Source: Sphingobacterium yanglingense
GTDB taxonomy: Bacteria; Bacteroidota; Bacteroidia; Sphingobacteriales; Sphingobacteriaceae
NCBI RefSeq assembly: GCF_004363245.1
Contig: NZ_SNYV01000017.1
Location: 186,001 to 250,000, forward strand
Direction of reading: 5' to 3'
DNA: 64,000 bases
This document shows, piece after piece, positions 19,701 to 27,195 of the stretch; the first letter of the stretch is position 1; each line of letters starts with the position of its first letter. The translations under genes and the position numbers were made by a program. The notes under the pieces are model-generated. The model had not been told where the DNA came from. It did no database searches and saw nothing but the letters and a program-made list of their open reading frames with translations.

Positions 19701-19949
19701 AAGGCGTTGGCTCAGGTAACCGATGTAAGATACATTTAAAGTAGCTCCCTCTGGAACGGATAATTTAAAGCCACCTACATTGTCCGTTTGTGTAGCAGTA
19801 CTCGTACCAACGACAGAAACAGATGCCCCAACAATCGGAGATCCATCTACTGAAGATGTAACTTTACCACTCACCTGGCGATTCTGTGCAAACGATATCC
19901 CTGTAAGGAAAGTAAACACAAAAATAAAACTGAGTAATTTTTGTTTCAT
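16734..19949 (-). CDS. SusC/RagA TonB-dependent transporter, no STN domain
   Basis: I take the ATG at 19949 (MKQKLLSFIFVFTFLTGISF) as the start, giving 1071 residues. A TTG three codons upstream is possible but less likely, because the paralogue also starts MKQKLL. The protein has a signal peptide, a carboxypeptidase-D-like domain from RQVSGKVTSSVDGSPIVGAS, a TonB box (LEEVVVTAMGQ), a plug (SSGMPGASANITIRGARS, LYGMRASNGVILITTK) and a barrel ending GLGVNIKF. It has no STN domain and no sigma/FecR neighbours. It forms an operon with the SusD gene at 15133-16722. Confidence 0.93.
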   Translation of the reverse strand: MKQKLLSFIFVFTFLTGISFAQNRQVSGKVTSSVDGSPIVGASVSVVGTSTATQTDNVGGFKLSVPEGATLNVSYIGYLSQRLTVGTQTTINVVLESEENSLEEVVVTAMGQSRQKRALSYATQEVKGDKLTEAANSNLATAIQGKVSGVQVTPSSGMPGASANITIRGARSFTGNNSPLYVVDGLPISSTAEVSTLNSVTGADYSSRGLDIDPNDIESINILKGQAASALYGMRASNGVILITTKSGKGKQGKPQISYNSNVSFDKVSVLPDFQSTYAQGVNGLYGAKSGNTSSMSWGPKIPDLANDAIYGGNIDNEYTQKYGMQPGKYYVTQRANAGLDPWATPQAYNNAKDFFDIGNTFNNSFNIVQGFEKGSYAMSLGATNANGIVPSTGLDRYTAKLAGEVKLSDKWTTGFTGNYVNSRITKQTGANNGIMATLFGAPASYDLAGIPSYYLNNPTKQNTYRGTAGFDGVYWAVENNKFSEDNQRFFGNGFGQYATDLGNNQKLTLKYQAGVDSYTSNYTDLWGYGHANGQGEVENFHISVTEWNSLGTAAYNWKINDDLVLDAMVGNEIVNRVRRRDYAHGINFNFPGWDNINNASTVTAEQTLRHTRTFGTFGSLALAYKNMLFLNATGRNDIVSSMPRNNRSFFYPSVAGAFVFTELDAVKNSVLTMGKLRASFAEVGQAGDYYESYFDKPVYGGGFSSGTPILYPINSDGVTSYTTYPIVYDPALKPQNTRAIEVGTDLMFWDGLINLNYTFSRQDVKDQIFEVPLAASTGYSSLVTNGGKIHTNVHELTLAVAPYRNGDFKWDFAFNFTKIDNYVDELKEGVNSIFMGGFVEPQVRAGIGYKFPVIYGVSYLRNDAGQIVVDEDGLPQAGEEKVIGNVSPDFNLGFNTNLEYKKIRLSAVLDWKKGGQMYHGTSTLLNVYGVTQHSADLRNGNGFLFELPAVKANGDANDIMIDANPVLDGKGNPTNTSTYDYFNRLSNISEASIRGTSFVKLREVAVGYPVYQTSKLKVDVNAFARNIILWSELKGYDPEVSQGNTNMQGAFERFSLPGTSSYGLGVNIKF

Positions 19950-20131
19950 GTTAATCAATATATGTTTGTAATAATAATTTTCAATGCTTAAACATTAGTA
20001 TATAATACAACTGTTAATTCGCACGAACCAAATTGCGATATGCAAAATTTAGAAAGTGCAAAAACACCACTTTCCACAATTAAAGAGAAGATAAATAGTT
20101 AGTATGCCTTCATTCAAAAGAATCAGGGGGA

Positions 20132-20163
20132 CAAATATAGTAGACGTAAGTTGTCATTACAAG
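20132..20163 (-). promoter_or_regulatory. Probable promoter of the susC operon at 16734-19949
   Basis: The minus strand has TATATTTG (20132-20139) as the -7 element and CTTG (20160-20163) 20 bp upstream as a weak -33 element. The predicted leader is about 175 nt. Confidence 0.5.
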
Positions 20164-20271
20164 TTTTTTAACTATTAACACCTTTCGTTAAAATAAACAC
20201 AAGTAAAATATTCTACCGATAAAAATCAGGCAACCCCAAGCTCAGATTTAACATCTTTTAAGAAAAACATA

Positions 20272-20296
20272 ATATTCGAAATAATATTTCGAATAT
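20272..20296. promoter_or_regulatory. 25-bp perfect inverted repeat in the susC/trmD divergent region
   Basis: ATATTCGAAAT (20272-20282) and ATTTCGAATAT (20286-20296) are exact inverted copies with an AAT spacer, each arm carrying TTCGAA. It has the symmetry of an operator for a dimeric regulator. It lies upstream of the minus-strand susC promoter in a 558-bp gene-free gap that otherwise shows only promoters. Confidence 0.5.
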
Positions 20297-20495
20297 CGCT
20301 CTATTTCAGAATAATATATCACACAAAAGGTTTCACTAATTAGATTCAGTCTGACTATATTCTTATATTATTTGTTGCAACATCTATGTATCTTAAAAGT
20401 TATTGTAACATTTTGCACAAAAATAGGTCCGCAATAGCTGATTGTATAAGTCATCTATCGAGATGGAAACATTCGTGAATGCAAAGCATTTTCTT

Positions 20496-20503
20496 TAATT
20501 TTG
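20496..20503 (+). promoter_or_regulatory. -7 promoter element of trmD
   Basis: TAATTTTG matches TAnnTTTG, with TTCG (20472-20475) 20 bp upstream as a weak -33. It ends 4 bases before the trmD ATG, so the transcript would have almost no leader. Confidence 0.55.
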
Positions 20504-20507
20504 CCGC

Positions 20508-21194
20508 ATGAGATTTGACATCATTACCGTACTTCCCTCCCTATTGGATAGCCCTTTTGCACATTCTATATTACAACGTGCGCAAAAAAAGGGATTGAGT
20601 GAAATTCATGTGCATAACCTAAGGGACTATACGTCTAACAAGCAGCGGTCTGTAGACGATTACCCGTATGGTGGTGGCTCAGGAATGGTAATGCAGATCG
20701 AGCCTTTCGCTACCTGTATTGAAAAACTACAGAGTGAAAGAACCTACGATGAGATTATCTACATGACACCTGACGGTGAAACATTAAATCAGTCTATTGC
20801 CAATGACTTATCGACGCGAGGCAATATGATTATATTGTGTGGGCATTATAAAGGGATTGACCAGCGTATACGGGATATATTTGTGACCCGCGAAATATCC
20901 ATTGGAGACTATGTCCTATCGGGAGGCGAACTCCCGGCTGCTATTCTGGTAGATGCTATCATACGACTAATCCCTGGCGTATTATCTGATGAGACATCCG
21001 CATTGTCTGATTCTTTTCAAGATGGACTGCTTGATGCTCCGATTTATACAAGGCCTGCCGAATGGCGTGGACACAAAGTGCCAGATATCTTACTAAGTGG
21101 TAATGAAGCCAAAATCAACGCATGGCGTGATGATCAGCAGCTCCAACGCACACAAGAAAGAAGGCCGGATTTATTGGGTGATAATGAACAGTAA
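20508..21194 (+). CDS. trmD: tRNA (guanine-N1)-methyltransferase TrmD
   Basis: The 228-residue enzyme methylates G37 of tRNAs with S-adenosylmethionine, preventing frameshifts. The knotted SPOUT motifs are present: VDDYPYGGGSGMVM, ILCGHYKGIDQRI and IGDYVLSGGELPA, plus YTRPAEWRGHKVPDILLSG near the C-terminus. Length is close to family norm. It is a single-gene unit between the divergent susC operon and the trp leader. It starts at the first ATG, immediately behind a -7 element. Confidence 0.96.
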   Translation: MRFDIITVLPSLLDSPFAHSILQRAQKKGLSEIHVHNLRDYTSNKQRSVDDYPYGGGSGMVMQIEPFATCIEKLQSERTYDEIIYMTPDGETLNQSIANDLSTRGNMIILCGHYKGIDQRIRDIFVTREISIGDYVLSGGELPAAILVDAIIRLIPGVLSDETSALSDSFQDGLLDAPIYTRPAEWRGHKVPDILLSGNEAKINAWRDDQQLQRTQERRPDLLGDNEQ

Positions 21195-21255
21195 CCCCAA
21201 CTGTTGATAATTAGCTAAGCATTTGTAACTTTTTTTATTTTTTTAACAAAAAGAA

Positions 21256-21285
21256 TTTGATTATTTAAAAATTATTCTAAATTTG
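21256..21285 (+). promoter_or_regulatory. Promoter of the trp leader
   Basis: TTTG (21256-21259), an 18-bp spacer and TAAATTTG (21278-21285) match the Bacteroidota sigma-A promoter. Transcription should start close to the leader peptide ATG at 21293. Confidence 0.7.
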
Positions 21286-21292
21286 TGGTGTA

Positions 21293-21376
21293 ATGATAAC
21301 ACAAAGTACATATCAATTTTGGTGGTGGCCCGGAGCAAACAGCGTCGGGAGGCACCTCTATTGGTTTTCAGAATAA
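21293..21376 (+). CDS. trpL: trp leader peptide (27 residues, Trp-Trp-Trp)
   Basis: The short frame ATG-21293 to TAA-21374 encodes 27 residues with FWWWPG at positions 9-14 and a fourth Trp at 24. Three consecutive TGG codons (21320-21328) just ahead of a terminator and trpE are the signature of a ribosome-stalling leader peptide. There is no Shine-Dalgarno site, and the promoter -7 box ends 7 bases upstream, so the leader peptide is probably translated from a leaderless transcript. Confidence 0.8.
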   Translation: MITQSTYQFWWWPGANSVGRHLYWFSE

Positions 21377-21439
21377 GGATTTTTTAATCAACCAAAACCA
21401 TAAATCAAAAAGCCCGACGTATTTCGTCGGGCTTTTTTT
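21329..21439 (+). promoter_or_regulatory. trp transcription attenuator (alternative hairpins)
   Basis: Segment 1 CCCG (21329-21332) can pair with segment 2 CGGG (21346-21349). Segment 2 in longer form, CGTCGGG (21343-21349), is exactly complementary to CCCGACG (21413-21419), the 5' arm of the terminator. The terminator is AGCCCGACG (21411-21419) with CGTCGGGCT (21425-21433), loop of 5, then a T run to about 21439. Ribosomes stalled at the Trp codons would cover segment 1, allow the 2:3 antiterminator and permit trpE transcription. Confidence 0.8.
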
Positions 21440-21516
21440 GTGGAATAAACTCTGAAAAGGCTCTAACAATCTTCAAAAAAAAAATAGAATTAGCAACAGA
21501 ATAAAAAAACATACAT

Positions 21517-22920
21517 ATGACCTATACATTCAAAACAAATCATAAAAAAATACTGGCAGACACAACAACCCCTGTCAGTATTTACCTCCGTCTCCGGGAT
21601 ACCTTCCCGAATAGCCTCTTGTTAGAAAGCTCTGAGTACCATAGCAGGGACAACAACATCAGCTATATATGCTGTCAACCACTAGCGGGACTGGTGCTAA
21701 ACGAAGAAAATCTAACTATTAGCTATCCGAATCAGGAAAAAATTGTTAAACCGGCCTCAGCTATAAACCTAAGAAGCGAAGTTTCGGCTTTTAGACAATC
21801 TTTTGATGAAAAGCCTATTGCAGATACAAATGTCATTTCAAATGGTCTATTTGGATATTTCACTTTTGATACTGTGGCTCATTTTGAAGACATCACACTT
21901 ACTGCCAAACTGGACGAATCCCGCAAAATCCCCTTTCTACAGTACCATGTTTATAAATATGTGATCGCCATAGACCACTTCCGTAACCAGCTCTATATTT
22001 TTGAGCACCTGTTGGACAACGAACAAAGCCAATTGGAGAGGTTAGAATACTTAATTCAAAACAAGAATTTCCCAGAGTACTCTTTTCAGACGAAGGGCAA
22101 TGAGCAGTCAAATACGACAGACGATGGCTTTAAGGGACTTGTAGAGAAAATGAAGTCCCATATCCGCAGAGGGGATGTATTTCAGATTGTACCTTCTCGA
22201 GCATTCTCTACAGCTTTTTCTGGAGATGAGTTCAATGTCTACCGCGCATTAAGATCAGTCAACCCGTCACCCTATCTTTTTTACTTTGACTACGGAGACT
22301 TCAAACTGTTTGGTTCATCTCCAGAAGCACAATTAACAATAAAGAAAGGAGAAGCTACGATCTATCCGATTGCAGGGACTTTTAAAAGAACAGGTGATAT
22401 TGAACAGGACGAAAAAATAGCAGAAGATTTGAAAAACGACCCTAAAGAATCTGCAGAACATGTGATGCTCGTGGATCTCGCACGCAATGACCTAAGCCGC
22501 CACTGTACGAATGTACAGGTCAAATCATACAAAGAGGCCCAGTACTACTCACACATCATCCATCTGGTCTCCAAAGTGGCCGGTAAACTGAAACCTACAG
22601 CTAATCCATTTGACATCGTTGGCGACACCTATCCCGCCGGAACACTATCTGGTGCTCCAAAGCATATGGCCCTCACCCTAATTGATCGCTACGAAGGATT
22701 ACAGCGCTCTTTCTACGCTGGTGCAATTGGTTTTATGGGATTCAATGGGGATTTCAACCATGCCATTATGATACGCTCTTTCCTAAGTAAAAAGAACGTA
22801 CTTCATTATCAAGCTGGAGCTGGTATCGTACTCGATTCTGATCCGGAGAAAGAACTACAAGAAGTAAATAATAAAATAGCTGCATTACGCAGAGCCCTTG
22901 AAATAGCACAAACCCTATGA
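21517..22920 (+). CDS. trpE: Anthranilate synthase component I
   Basis: The 467-residue enzyme converts chorismate to anthranilate using ammonia from TrpG. The N-terminal LLESSEYHS motif is the Trp feedback site. The chorismate-binding core includes RRGDVFQIVPSRAFS, FGSSPEAQL, PIAGTFKRTGD, LVDLARNDLSR and YPAGTLSGAPK. It is the first structural gene after the attenuator and its stop overlaps the next gene by 4 bases (ATGA), giving translational coupling. Confidence 0.96.
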   Translation: MTYTFKTNHKKILADTTTPVSIYLRLRDTFPNSLLLESSEYHSRDNNISYICCQPLAGLVLNEENLTISYPNQEKIVKPASAINLRSEVSAFRQSFDEKPIADTNVISNGLFGYFTFDTVAHFEDITLTAKLDESRKIPFLQYHVYKYVIAIDHFRNQLYIFEHLLDNEQSQLERLEYLIQNKNFPEYSFQTKGNEQSNTTDDGFKGLVEKMKSHIRRGDVFQIVPSRAFSTAFSGDEFNVYRALRSVNPSPYLFYFDYGDFKLFGSSPEAQLTIKKGEATIYPIAGTFKRTGDIEQDEKIAEDLKNDPKESAEHVMLVDLARNDLSRHCTNVQVKSYKEAQYYSHIIHLVSKVAGKLKPTANPFDIVGDTYPAGTLSGAPKHMALTLIDRYEGLQRSFYAGAIGFMGFNGDFNHAIMIRSFLSKKNVLHYQAGAGIVLDSDPEKELQEVNNKIAALRRALEIAQTL

Positions 22921-23144
22921 TACGTCCACTCGAATACTGTGAAAACACAGCACAAATAGCTTCAAGTATCAATACTATTGACTCTAGAATATTGGAGCTT
23001 CTACAGCTTAGAAAACAATACGTTGCCAAAAAACAACGAATACTAGGCACTGAAGAGACAGATTTAATAAATTTGTCTGCTGTTAATGAGGATATCAAAC
23101 AATTAGTAGAAAACAATCAATTGTTACAAAATGAACAAAAATAA
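22917..23144 (+). CDS. Small chorismate-mutase-like (AroQ-type) protein
   Basis: The 75-residue protein contains INTIDSRILELLQLRKQYVA, which aligns with helix 1 of AroQ chorismate mutases (pattern I..ID..IL.LL..R). The Arg equal to E. coli R28 is kept (Arg in LQLRK), but the position of R11 is Ala and the position of K39 is not Lys. The C-terminal helices that carry further active-site residues are mostly missing; usual length is 85-100. It overlaps trpE by 4 bases and trpG by 14, so it is translated as part of the operon. It is probably not an active mutase; a structural or regulatory role is an inference. Confidence 0.6.
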   Translation: MIRPLEYCENTAQIASSINTIDSRILELLQLRKQYVAKKQRILGTEETDLINLSAVNEDIKQLVENNQLLQNEQK

Positions 23145-23703
23145 GATTCTCGTCATCGACAACTATGACTCTTTCACCTACAATCTGGTGCACTTGTTGC
23201 AAGAATTAGGCGAAAGTTATGAGGTCGTTCGCAACGACAAATTCGAACTGAGCTATGTCGACCAATTTGATCACATCTTGTTATCTCCCGGGCCAGGAAT
23301 CCCCGAAGAGGCTGGATTACTCCTAGATGTCATCCGCACCTATGCAGCCAGCAAATCCATATTAGGAATCTGTCTCGGGCAACAAGCAATTGCTGAGGTA
23401 TTTGGCGGCACCCTTTATAACATGCCCAAGCCCCTACACGGTGTAGCTTCTTCTATCATCGTTACCGACAGCGAGGAAAAGCTTTTCCAGGAGTTTCCCG
23501 AAAATTCTAAAATAGGCCGCTACCACTCTTGGGCAGTAAATAATGAAAATCTACCAGACTCGCTTAAGGTAACTGCTGTAGACGAAAATGGTGTAATCAT
23601 GGCATTAACACATCGGGAATATGATGTCCGTGGAATGCAATTCCACCCCGAATCCATATTAACTGATAATGGAAAGAAATTAATAGAAAATTGGCTTAAA
23701 TGA
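23131..23703 (+). CDS. trpG: Anthranilate synthase component II (glutamine amidotransferase)
   Basis: The 190-residue class I amidotransferase supplies ammonia to TrpE. LLSPGPGIPEEAG, the nucleophile Cys in LGICLGQQAIAE and the HPES motif (FHPESILTDNG) form the standard catalytic triad. Its ATG lies inside the end of the preceding small gene. A 115-bp gap follows, without trpD. Confidence 0.95.
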   Translation: MNKNKILVIDNYDSFTYNLVHLLQELGESYEVVRNDKFELSYVDQFDHILLSPGPGIPEEAGLLLDVIRTYAASKSILGICLGQQAIAEVFGGTLYNMPKPLHGVASSIIVTDSEEKLFQEFPENSKIGRYHSWAVNNENLPDSLKVTAVDENGVIMALTHREYDVRGMQFHPESILTDNGKKLIENWLK

Positions 23704-23818
23704 AAGTTATAAAGTTACGGAAGTGATGTAGTTATAAAGCAAACAAACACTAACATAAAAAAATCAAAACTGCAGTCGTATAACTATATAACCTCATAAC
23801 CATCATCACTACACAAAC
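23704..23818. repeat. Imperfect dyad in the trpG-trpC gap
   Basis: Left arm repeats AGTTATAAAG twice; right arm carries CGTATAACTATATAACC and CTCATAAC, roughly its inverse complement. It resembles an interspersed intergenic element and lies where trpD is often found. Confidence 0.35.
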
Positions 23819-24607
23819 ATGACTATACTAGATAAAATCGTCGAAAGAAAGAGAATAGAGGTCGCAGAGGCAAAAGCCAAAACTACGTTACAACAACTGG
23901 AACAATATCCGCTATTTGGCAGAACCTGCTATTCCTTAAAAGATTCGATTGAAAACCCACAACGAACAGGAATCATTGCGGAATACAAAAGAGCTTCACC
24001 TTCCAAGGGACTTATAAATGGTGTATCTACTGTACAGGAAGTTGTACAGGGCTACCAAGACGCCGGTGCATCAGCAATCTCTGTCTTGACCGATTCTGAT
24101 TTTTTTCAAGGTAGCCTTACAGATCTCACTGCAGCCAGAGAGGTACTGCAGCTCCCATTATTGCGTAAAGAATTTATCGTTGACAGCTACCAAATAGCAG
24201 AAGCAAAAGCATATGGAGCGGATATTATCCTCCTCATTGCAGCCTGTCTCAGCCCTGACGACGTACAATCTTTAGCAGCATACGCCAAATCACTAGGACT
24301 GAATGTGCTACTGGAGGTTCATAACGAAGAAGAGCTCCAACGCAGTATTTCCGATAATATAGACGCTATAGGGGTAAACAATAGAAACCTAAAAGACTTC
24401 TCGGTATCACTGACACACTCGTACGATCTAGTCAATAAAATACCGAGCAACTTCATTAAAGTTTCCGAAAGCGGCATTTCTGACCCGACAACGATAAAAA
24501 ATCTCAAAAACAGGGGATTCCATTCTTTTCTAATCGGTGAGAATTTCATGAAGACAGCGAACCCAGGAGACGCTATGAAGAATTTTGTAAACGAATTAAA
24601 AGGATAG
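23819..24607 (+). CDS. trpC: Indole-3-glycerol phosphate synthase
   Basis: The 262-residue TIM-barrel enzyme closes the indole ring of carboxyphenylaminodeoxyribulose phosphate. Visible motifs are IIAEYKRASPSKGLI (catalytic Lys), LLRKEFIVDSYQI, LLEVHNEEEL, GVNNRNLKDF and KVSESGIS. It is a stand-alone TrpC, not fused to TrpF. trpD, trpF, trpB and trpA are absent from the window and must be elsewhere. Confidence 0.95.
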   Translation: MTILDKIVERKRIEVAEAKAKTTLQQLEQYPLFGRTCYSLKDSIENPQRTGIIAEYKRASPSKGLINGVSTVQEVVQGYQDAGASAISVLTDSDFFQGSLTDLTAAREVLQLPLLRKEFIVDSYQIAEAKAYGADIILLIAACLSPDDVQSLAAYAKSLGLNVLLEVHNEEELQRSISDNIDAIGVNNRNLKDFSVSLTHSYDLVNKIPSNFIKVSESGISDPTTIKNLKNRGFHSFLIGENFMKTANPGDAMKNFVNELKG

Positions 24608-24679
24608 ATACTCAAGTTGCTCAACCGTAAAAGGAGACTGCGATTTCACTGTTTTACAATTTACCAACAAAATTATTCC

Positions 24680-24687
24680 TAATTTTG
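24680..24687 (+). promoter_or_regulatory. -7 promoter element of dusB
   Basis: TAATTTTG matches TAnnTTTG and ends 4 bases before the dusB ATG, the same geometry as trmD. No good -33 element is seen. Confidence 0.45.
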
Positions 24688-24691
24688 CACC

Positions 24692-25687
24692 ATGTCTATA
24701 AAAATTGGCGAAAACATAGATTTGGGAGAGTTTCCTCTCCTATTAGCTCCCATGGAGGACGTTAGCGATCCTCCATTCCGTTACGTATGCAAACAGAATG
24801 GAGTCGACATGATGTACACCGAATTCATATCCTCAGAAGGCCTGATCCGAGATGCGGCCAAATCAGTACAGAAATTGGACATCTTTGAGTACGAACGTCC
24901 GATTGGTATACAGATATTTGGTGGTGATATTGAATCAATGCGTCAATCGGCAGAAATATGTACTAAAGCAAGTCCTAATCTCATCGACATCAACTATGGT
25001 TGTCCAGTCAAAAAAGTAGTTTGTAAGGGGGCAGGTTCCTCTCTGTTACAGGATATTGACAAGATGGTAGCCATGACCAAAGCTGTTGTAGAAGCAACCC
25101 ACTTACCAGTAACTGTAAAAACAAGATTGGGCTGGGATGACACCACCAAGAATGTCTATGAAGTCGCAGAACGCTTACAAGATGTAGGCATCAAAGCATT
25201 AGCTATACATGGTCGTACCCGGGCACAACTTTATAAAGGGCAGGCCGACTGGTCAATGATACGTGATATAAAACGCAATCCTAGAATAAAAATACCAATC
25301 TTTGGCAATGGAGATGTAGACTCGGTCGAAAAAGCCGCTGCCTGGAGACAAGAGTATGAGGTAGACGGTATTATGATAGGACGAGCTTCAATTGGTTATC
25401 CGTGGATATTTAGAGAGATAAAACATTTTTTCCAGACTGGTGAGCATCTAGATGGTCCGACCATTGCCGAACGTGTAGAAGTATGCCACACCCACCTTAC
25501 TAAATCCATTGAATGGAAAGGCGATAAACTAGGGATATTCGAAATGCGTAGACACTATGCCAACTACTTCAAAGGTATACCTAATTTTAAAGAGTACCGG
25601 ATGAAGCTAGTCAGTCTTTCAGCCTACGACGAGATCCAGGAAGTTCTTGAAGAAATTAAACACAATTTTGTGGGAGAGGTCGTTTAA
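24692..25687 (+). CDS. dusB: tRNA-dihydrouridine synthase (DusB type)
   Basis: The 331-residue FMN enzyme reduces uridines in tRNA. Visible are the N-terminal APMEDVSDPPFR, the catalytic Cys in DINYGCPVKKVVCKGAG, TVKTRLGWD, ALAIHGRTRAQLY and IPIFGNGDVD, and the GIMIGRASIGYPWIF phosphate-binding end of the barrel. Its stop overlaps the convergent flippase gene by 4 bases. Confidence 0.93.
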   Translation: MSIKIGENIDLGEFPLLLAPMEDVSDPPFRYVCKQNGVDMMYTEFISSEGLIRDAAKSVQKLDIFEYERPIGIQIFGGDIESMRQSAEICTKASPNLIDINYGCPVKKVVCKGAGSSLLQDIDKMVAMTKAVVEATHLPVTVKTRLGWDDTTKNVYEVAERLQDVGIKALAIHGRTRAQLYKGQADWSMIRDIKRNPRIKIPIFGNGDVDSVEKAAAWRQEYEVDGIMIGRASIGYPWIFREIKHFFQTGEHLDGPTIAERVEVCHTHLTKSIEWKGDKLGIFEMRRHYANYFKGIPNFKEYRMKLVSLSAYDEIQEVLEEIKHNFVGEVV

Positions 25688-27189
25688 TCGACCTTTCTTA
25701 TAATCTGTAGAATTGTCTTTTTCTCGAACAAGACCGTAAGAATACAGAAAGCCGCCAAAAGCAGATTACCTACCCAGACATTGCTATCAAATATAAAATA
25801 ACTCGCCAGCGAGATCCCCAGCCCTCCCATCAGATATACAGTGATACTTCCAAAAGCATAAGGTATGGGATAGTATTTCTGTCCCCACAGAAGTGATAAA
25901 GCGATCATAATACAATAGACCACAGTAGTCGAGACCACAGCTCCTACATAAGAATACTTTGGTATAAGTAAAACATTCAAGAGAACAGTAACCAAGGCGC
26001 CAGCTCCCGAAATATAGATCGCATACTTCGTTTTATCTGTCAGCTTATACCATACCGAAAGGTTCATGTATATCCCCAACAAGACATAATTAAAAAGTAG
26101 AACGGGAACAATTTTTAATCCTTCCCAATACACTTCGGGTTGCAACTCTGTCCCTCGGATAAAAACCTTCAACCAGCTAATATTTGCCGTGATCCCCACC
26201 ATGACCATCACCATCAATACGACAAAATATTTCATAATCATCGCGTAAGTCTTTTGTGCATTTTCACTCTTCGCATGTGAAAAGAAAAAAGGTTCTGCCC
26301 CCAAGCGGAAAGCGGTCACAAACAAACTTAGAAATACGGCAATCTTCGTCACCGCACCGTATATCCCCAATTCTATTTTTCCAATTTCACCAGGTATAAG
26401 TTTTGGAAAAAACATTTTATCCAAATTTTCATTTATAATAAATGAAATATTAGCGATCAAGATTGGAAAACTGTAAACCAGCATGCTCTTCATGATAGTC
26501 TTGTCAATTTTAAGTCGAACCTTCGATAACTCAGGCAACAGCAAAACAAGCGTCACAATGCTGGCTATAAGATTAGAAAGAAACACATAACCTATCCAGC
26601 CCTCTAAAAACCATTCTCCAGCAAAATCAGACCAAAATGCGGACTCCTTCTTCCACGAAGGAAGATACACGATGAAAAATAAATTGAGACCAACGGTTAC
26701 AAATATATTTATAAACTTGAGGTAACTATACCGAATAGGTCTTCCTTTTGCACGCAGACGGGCAAAAGGAATAACTGCCAACGCATCGGCAACTAGAATA
26801 AATGCAAAATACTTTATATATTGAACATATACATCGACATCACCTCCCTCTGCAAACCAGGAGGCTATGGGCCGGGTATAAAGAAAGACCGTAACAAGTA
26901 ATAACCCAGACATGAACAGCGTAACAATAAAGCTATTGTTATAAATCTTGTCCTTATCTTCCTCTTTCTGCTTCTGCAGGTATCTGAAATAGGTAGTTTC
27001 CATACCAAATGCAAGAATTGCATTCAACATAGAAACCCAGGCATAAAAGTTTGAATAAACGCCATATACTGCAGCATCTTTAAATTTCCGCAGGTATATA
27101 GGCGTCATAAGAAAACTAATCATACGTGAAATAATGGTCGTAAAACCATAAATCACCGTATCACTTAAAAATTTCTTTATAGAGGACAC
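25684..27189 (-). CDS. Oligosaccharide flippase / polysaccharide biosynthesis membrane protein
   Basis: The 501-residue protein has about 12-14 hydrophobic segments spread over its length and the N-terminal pattern of MOP-superfamily flippases (LSDTVIYGFTTIISRMISFL, MTPIYLRKFKDAAVYGVYS). Such proteins flip lipid-linked sugars across the inner membrane. There are no glycosyltransferase genes nearby, so its substrate is unknown. It lies 6 bp downstream of the acylphosphatase gene in the same direction. Confidence 0.88.
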   Translation of the reverse strand: MSSIKKFLSDTVIYGFTTIISRMISFLMTPIYLRKFKDAAVYGVYSNFYAWVSMLNAILAFGMETTYFRYLQKQKEEDKDKIYNNSFIVTLFMSGLLLVTVFLYTRPIASWFAEGGDVDVYVQYIKYFAFILVADALAVIPFARLRAKGRPIRYSYLKFINIFVTVGLNLFFIVYLPSWKKESAFWSDFAGEWFLEGWIGYVFLSNLIASIVTLVLLLPELSKVRLKIDKTIMKSMLVYSFPILIANISFIINENLDKMFFPKLIPGEIGKIELGIYGAVTKIAVFLSLFVTAFRLGAEPFFFSHAKSENAQKTYAMIMKYFVVLMVMVMVGITANISWLKVFIRGTELQPEVYWEGLKIVPVLLFNYVLLGIYMNLSVWYKLTDKTKYAIYISGAGALVTVLLNVLLIPKYSYVGAVVSTTVVYCIMIALSLLWGQKYYPIPYAFGSITVYLMGGLGISLASYFIFDSNVWVGNLLLAAFCILTVLFEKKTILQIIRKVD

Positions 27190-27195
27190 AACAGG

